NCBI RefSeq assembly: GCF_018069875.1
Contig: NZ_JAGQDF010000015.1
Span: 96,783-160,782 of the forward strand
DNA from: Ideonella alba
GTDB lineage: Bacteria; Pseudomonadota; Gammaproteobacteria; Burkholderiales; Burkholderiaceae_C
DNA length: 64,000 nucleotides
Reading direction: 5' to 3'
Shown: positions 60,605-64,000 of the stretch, in pieces
Position numbering within the stretch: position 1 is the stretch's first letter
Layout: every line of letters starts with the position of its first letter
The notes under the pieces: generated by a model
Database searches by the model: none
What the model saw: only the letters and a program-made list of their open reading frames with translations
What the model was told of the DNA's origin: nothing
Made by a program: the position numbers and the translations under genes

Positions 60605-61306
60605 TCAGCCCGCCGTGGCGGCCGTCGTGGCGCGCAAGCGGCTCAGCGCGGCACTCACCCCCGCTTCGAGCGCCTGCCACTGCCCGGCGTCGGCGCGTTT
60701 CAGTTCATCGAGGCGCGACTCGGCCGCCCTCAGGTCACCCTGCAGCGTCAGCAGCCGCTTCGAAACGGCATCCTGCTGCTCAGGGGGCGCGACGCTGAGC
60801 TGCGCCTGCAGGCTTGATGCGCGCACGCGACCCGACGCGATGTCCCGATCGGCCGCTGCCACGAAGGCGTCGCGCCGGCTGTCATCGGTGGCGTAGGAGA
60901 ACACCGGCATCGCATTGATCGCGTCGCGTGTCGCCCCCACCATCACCAGGCGGTTGGCGCGTTGCTGGATCGAGGCCATCGGAATGGCCACGTCATGTCG
61001 CCCCATGCCCAGGAACCCGCCCGCCTCGATGATCACGAAGGACAGGTTGCGCTCCGGCGAGATGATCAGGTCTTCCACCTCGCCCACCTTCTGGCCCGCT
61101 TCGTTGTAGATGGACTGGCCCATCAGCGTGCGCTTGACGCTCCAGCCGGTGGCGGTGAGCGTGGACTCGGTGACCAGGGTATCGACCCGCCGGGATTCAC
61201 CCGCGACCTGGGCAGCGCTCAGGCCAGGGACAAGCAGTGCGGCCACCAGGGCCGGCAGGGCCCAGGCGGTAGGCAGGGTCACGGGTGTGTGGTCGATGGG
61301 GATCAT
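60605..61306 (-). CDS. Exported PRC-barrel domain protein
   Basis: A 233-residue protein with a signal peptide (about 1-32, ending GLSAAQV). The PRC-barrel spans about 55-130: GWSVKRTLMGQSIYNEAGQKVGEVEDLIISPERNLSFVIIEAGGFLGMGRHDVAIP. The C-terminal 70 residues are a coiled-coil-like helix (SLQAQLSVAPPEQQDAVSKRLLTLQGDLRAAESRLDELKRA). Similar exported PRC-barrel proteins are known in betaproteobacteria as stress-linked proteins with unknown activity. The small lmo0937-type gene follows. Confidence 0.86.
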   Translation of the reverse strand: MIPIDHTPVTLPTAWALPALVAALLVPGLSAAQVAGESRRVDTLVTESTLTATGWSVKRTLMGQSIYNEAGQKVGEVEDLIISPERNLSFVIIEAGGFLGMGRHDVAIPMASIQQRANRLVMVGATRDAINAMPVFSYATDDSRRDAFVAAADRDIASGRVRASSLQAQLSVAPPEQQDAVSKRLLTLQGDLRAAESRLDELKRADAGQWQALEAGVSAALSRLRATTAATAG

Positions 61307-61452
61307 GGTGCAGTGCCTCGTCTGTCAGCGGTCCGCCGCACCTGCCACGACGGTCATCGCGACGGTCTGGCGGGCGGCTGATGGGTTTGTAGGCGCCTGC
61401 AGCCCGGAGGTCTGTGCGACACAACACACCCGTGGCAGGTCAGCCACCACGA

Positions 61453-62313
61453 TCAGGCTGTGTCTTCGTGGCGGATCGCGCTGACCCTGCCCTCGAAGCA
61501 GGTCTGAGGCCCCTGCGGCAGCACCCAGGCCACCTCGCCGCACATCGGCAGCGTCATGCCGTGGCAGCGCTGATAGTCGGTCCAGCGCGCCTCCCAGGGC
61601 AGCAGCCGCAGATGTCCACGCACGAGGGCACCGCGGGCCTCGAAGCGGATGACGCTGATCAGGCCAGCCGCGTCAAAGTGGCAGCGCAGGGTCACCGTGA
61701 GCGGGCCGTCCTTCACGGTGGCGTTGGCCGAGCTGTCGTCCACGGCCTGCCAGCGCACGCCCTGGCTGGGCAGCAGCGCCGTCGGATACCAGGCTGCTTC
61801 AGCCAGCCAGCGGATGAACTCCGCTCGGTCCATGTCGGCGCGTCCACCCGCGCTGGCGACGGTCAGCAAGCCCATGACCGCGACGCTCAGGCGACCCTCG
61901 CCGCCCACGTAGCTGTCCATGACCCGGACCGGCAGGCCTGGCCCGATGACCATGCGGGCATCCCACACAAAGCCCGGCCGGCGCACCTGCACCCGCTGGT
62001 GTGCCGTGAAGGCCACCCAGCGCTGCCCCGTCATCGACCACTTGAAGCGGCCGGTCATGTCGATGCTGACGGACGCGATGATCGGCTGCCCGGCCTGCAG
62101 AACGGTGCGGAAGTAGCGCTGGACCGGTGCCGGCAGCCCGTCGAGCTCGGCGGGGTCGTAGCGCGGGCAGGGCCCCGCGATCACCCGGCGGCCAAGCCGC
62201 TCGGTCAGTGCCACGACGGTGCTTGTCCAGCGCCGCTCGCCCAGGCGGTTCAGCACCCACAGCGCGCCGACCAGCCCGCCCGCGACGCCAGCGGCCCAGA
62301 ACACCGCATTCAT
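61453..62313 (-). CDS. DUF6544-like protein with N-terminal membrane anchor
   Basis: A 286-residue protein. One membrane segment at residues 4-21 anchors the rest outside or inside the membrane. Typical phrases are LPAPVQRYFRTVLQAGQPII near residue 60, GRADMDRAEFIRWLAEAAWYPTALLP near 150 and VIRFEARGALVRG near 220. I recall this pattern from the family now called DUF6544 (DUF6920). A beta-rich binding fold is likely; function is unknown. It sits alone between the PRC-barrel gene and cbpM. Confidence 0.8.
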   Translation of the reverse strand: MNAVFWAAGVAGGLVGALWVLNRLGERRWTSTVVALTERLGRRVIAGPCPRYDPAELDGLPAPVQRYFRTVLQAGQPIIASVSIDMTGRFKWSMTGQRWVAFTAHQRVQVRRPGFVWDARMVIGPGLPVRVMDSYVGGEGRLSVAVMGLLTVASAGGRADMDRAEFIRWLAEAAWYPTALLPSQGVRWQAVDDSSANATVKDGPLTVTLRCHFDAAGLISVIRFEARGALVRGHLRLLPWEARWTDYQRCHGMTLPMCGEVAWVLPQGPQTCFEGRVSAIRHEDTA

Positions 62314-62349
62314 CGTCGCACCGACCTCGCCGGGCAGCGATCGCCTGAC

Positions 62350-62664
62350 TCAGCCACGACGCTGCCGGGCACGCAGCCGCTCGATCTCGTCGAGCAGGTC
62401 CATCACCAGGGCCACGCCGGCGGGCGCCAGGTCGAAGTCGCGTGCCAGCCGCAGGGCGGTGAGGGTGCGTGGCAGGGCCTGATCGGCGAACTGCCAGTCT
62501 TCGTCCGGCCCGCCGATCGGGTGCAGCACGCCTTCGCCCACCAGCGCACTCAGCTGGTCGGCCCGGGCGCCGGTGGCCCGGCACAAGGCGGTGGCCGAGA
62601 AGATGTACTGCTCCTCGACAGACACGACGGTGCCTGGGAGCGGAGACGGGATGCGTGGGGACAT
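62350..62664 (-). CDS. cbpM: Chaperone modulator CbpM
   Basis: A 104-residue MerR-like helix protein that binds and inhibits the DnaJ homologue CbpA. It has the expected helical pattern: LSALVGEGVLHPIGGPDEDWQFADQALPRTLTALRLARDFDLAPAGVALVMDLLDEIERLRAR. The ATG lies 5 nt after the cbpA stop, so both come from one mRNA, the order found in E. coli. Confidence 0.92.
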   Translation of the reverse strand: MSPRIPSPLPGTVVSVEEQYIFSATALCRATGARADQLSALVGEGVLHPIGGPDEDWQFADQALPRTLTALRLARDFDLAPAGVALVMDLLDEIERLRARQRRG

Positions 62665-62669
62665 GGAAC

Positions 62670-63620
62670 TCAGGCCTCGCTGGGTGGACGTGGATGGAAG
62701 CCGGGACAGGCCTGCGCGAGCGCCCGGTAGGCCTGCTGCTGGGCCTCTGAGGCGGCGGCGGGCAGCACCAGCGTCAGCACGACATACAGGTCGCCCGGCA
62801 CCGGGCCGGGCAGACCGCGCCCCTTGAGGCGCAGCCGTCGCCCCTGCCCCGATCCGGGAGGCACGCTCAGCAGCAACGGGCCACCGGGTGTGGACAGCGT
62901 GATCTCGGCGCCGAGCGCGGCCTCCCAGGGGGCCACCGGCAGGTCGACATACAGGTCGCGGCCGTCGAGCCGGAACTCGGCATGCGGCCGGATGTGGATG
63001 TCCAGGAACAGATCGCCCGCGGGTGCATCCCCCAAGCCCGCGGCACCCTGCCCGGCCAGCCGGAGCAGTTGGCCATCGCGCACGCCGCGGGGGATGTCGA
63101 CTTCCAGCAGGTGCGGCTGCAGCCGGGTGTGACCCTGGGCGTCCACCGTCGGCCGCAGCAGCGACACGGTGCGGCGCGCGCCTGCGAACGCCTCCATCAG
63201 GTCGATGTCCAGGCGCGCATGGTGGTCACGGCCCGGCGCGCCCGAGTCGGGGGGCATGCGGCTGGATCCACGCCGGCCGAACAGCGATTCGAAGAAGTCG
63301 CTGAAGGCCGCGTCGTGATCCGGGCTGCCGGCCGGCCCGCCCCGGCCGCTGAACTCGAAGCCGCCGTCCCGGCCGTTGCCGGCATCGACAGCCTGGCCGC
63401 TGGCATGGCGCCGCACGACCTCGTCATAGGCCGCCCGGCGCTCCGCGTCGATCAGCGCCGCATGGGCCTCGGCCACCTCCTTGAAGCGGGCCTCGGCGTC
63501 GGGTTCCTGGCTCACATCCGGATGGAATCGACGCGCAGCCCGGCGGTAGGCGCGCTTGATCTCGTCCTGCGTGGCGGTCGCAGGCACGCCCAGGGCGGCG
63601 TAGTAGTCCTTGAACACCAA
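62670..63620 (-). CDS. cbpA: Curved DNA-binding protein CbpA, DnaJ-class co-chaperone
   Basis: A 316-residue DnaJ-like co-chaperone that stimulates DnaK and binds curved DNA. The J domain (1-68) has the invariant HPD in RFHPDVSQ. A glycine/serine-rich linker follows (about 75-120), then the C-terminal substrate-binding domains (DIDLMEAFAGARRTVSL; RGVRDGQLLRLAGQG; GGPLLLSVPPGSGQGRRLRLKGRGLPG). There is no zinc-finger domain, which separates it from DnaJ. The start is a TTG at 63620, with GAGGG 7 nt upstream; a GTG follows at once. Confidence 0.92.
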   Translation of the reverse strand: MVFKDYYAALGVPATATQDEIKRAYRRAARRFHPDVSQEPDAEARFKEVAEAHAALIDAERRAAYDEVVRRHASGQAVDAGNGRDGGFEFSGRGGPAGSPDHDAAFSDFFESLFGRRGSSRMPPDSGAPGRDHHARLDIDLMEAFAGARRTVSLLRPTVDAQGHTRLQPHLLEVDIPRGVRDGQLLRLAGQGAAGLGDAPAGDLFLDIHIRPHAEFRLDGRDLYVDLPVAPWEAALGAEITLSTPGGPLLLSVPPGSGQGRRLRLKGRGLPGPVPGDLYVVLTLVLPAAASEAQQQAYRALAQACPGFHPRPPSEA

Positions 63621-63661
63621 TCTGGACCCTCACACCGGAGCACCGGCGCCCGCGCATGCGT

Positions 63662-63916
63662 TCATCGGCGACGCGCCAGCGGGCCCAGCAGGAAGGACTC
63701 CAGGGCATGCAGCCACTGCTCGAAGAGGCCGGACTCGATCATCGAGCGCGGTCGCAGGCCGACACGGATGGCAGCGGCATGCAGGTGGCGCGGCAGGTCG
63801 AAGGGATGAGGCAGGCGCAGGCGCGCCGGGGCAAACCGGGCCGCGCCGGGCTGGGCCCGCCATCGTCGAGCGGATTCACGATCGTCGTACGGACGCTTTC
63901 GCGGGACATGGGTCAC
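63662..63916 (-). CDS. Small basic uncharacterised protein
   Basis: An 84-residue, arginine-rich protein with a GTG start at 63916: THVPRKRPYDDRESARRW at the start, then LPHPFDLPRHLHAAAIRVGLRPRSMIESGLFEQWLHALESFLLGPLARRR. High GC at third positions and the helical second half support coding. I know no family. It lies 41 nt upstream of cbpA on the same strand and could be co-transcribed with it. Confidence 0.5.
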   Translation of the reverse strand: MTHVPRKRPYDDRESARRWRAQPGAARFAPARLRLPHPFDLPRHLHAAAIRVGLRPRSMIESGLFEQWLHALESFLLGPLARRR

Positions 63917-64000
63917 CAGACACTGTATCGACCCAGCAGAACCTGCTCAGCTCAAGCCGCTATTGCATAAGCCTCAGCGGGGGTCCTCATGTTCAGCGCC

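Noticed and set aside
63989..64000. ATG with GGGGG upstream at the right edge
   Set aside because: Only four codons are visible; a gene cannot be judged.

Overview
The window looks like an ordinary core-chromosome stretch from a high-GC betaproteobacterium of the order Burkholderiales, in the broad Rubrivivax/Ideonella/Leptothrix/Roseateles neighbourhood. The evidence is protein-family content and gene order: rpsP-rimM-trmD-rplS next to a CobD/CbiB-like protein and a CoA pyrophosphatase; perM-hda-HAD-pcnB-folK; DUF3579-argD-argF; MarR/VOC/flavin monooxygenase/DUF2783. I see no tRNA or rRNA gene, CRISPR array, prophage or recognisable insertion sequence. GC is so high that long open frames run antisense to almost every gene; I treat these as shadows.

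Layout. 1-8.5 kb (mostly minus): P-type cation ATPase cut by the window edge, CobD/CbiB-like membrane protein, CoA pyrophosphatase, a small unknown, amtB behind a good sigma-54 promoter, then the ribosomal/tRNA-modification operon rpsP-rimM-trmD-rplS with its promoter and terminator. 8.5-18.3 kb: GNAT acetyltransferase, Pit phosphate transporter with its DUF47 partner, DUF486 protein, folK-pcnB-HAD-hda-AI-2E cluster, SirB1-like protein, murJ. 18.4-22 kb: rpsT, DUF3579, argD-argF, followed by a tandem duplication of the argF 3' end. 22-24.6 kb: an overlapping trio of metallophosphoesterase, Ser/Thr kinase fused to a universal-stress domain, and a cysteine-cluster protein. 24.6-32.5 kb (minus): SDR protein lacking the normal catalytic Tyr/Lys, EamA transporter, gamma-glutamyltransferase, lipoprotein, MFS exporter, palindromic repeats, tctB-tctA.

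32.6-47.5 kb: GspE-type ATPase, spermidine-synthase-like protein, deoxyinosine glycosylase, secreted serine protease, TatD, lolD and its permease, an unknown plus recJ, metallophosphoesterase, small lipoprotein, P-loop kinase, a WYL regulator with an apparent CTG start, an HNH-like protein, and a histidine phosphatase. 47.7-53.4 kb: a 1559-residue hybrid sensor kinase co-transcribed with a REC-GGDEF diguanylate cyclase, so a phosphorelay probably controls c-di-GMP. 53.4-56.4 kb: MarR regulator divergent from a VOC/FAD-monooxygenase/DUF2783 operon with a perfect palindromic operator over its promoter. 56.4-64 kb: SelO, then a stress-flavoured group (SYLF protein, a secreted protein with a caspase-like His/Cys pair, a 49-residue membrane protein, PRC-barrel protein, DUF6544-type protein, CbpM-CbpA chaperones).

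The items most worth a second look are the argF-tail repeats, the caspase-like protein, the kinase/USP trio, the hairpin in the argD leader, and the MarR operator. No strong case for a wholly new multi-gene defence or mobile system is visible.
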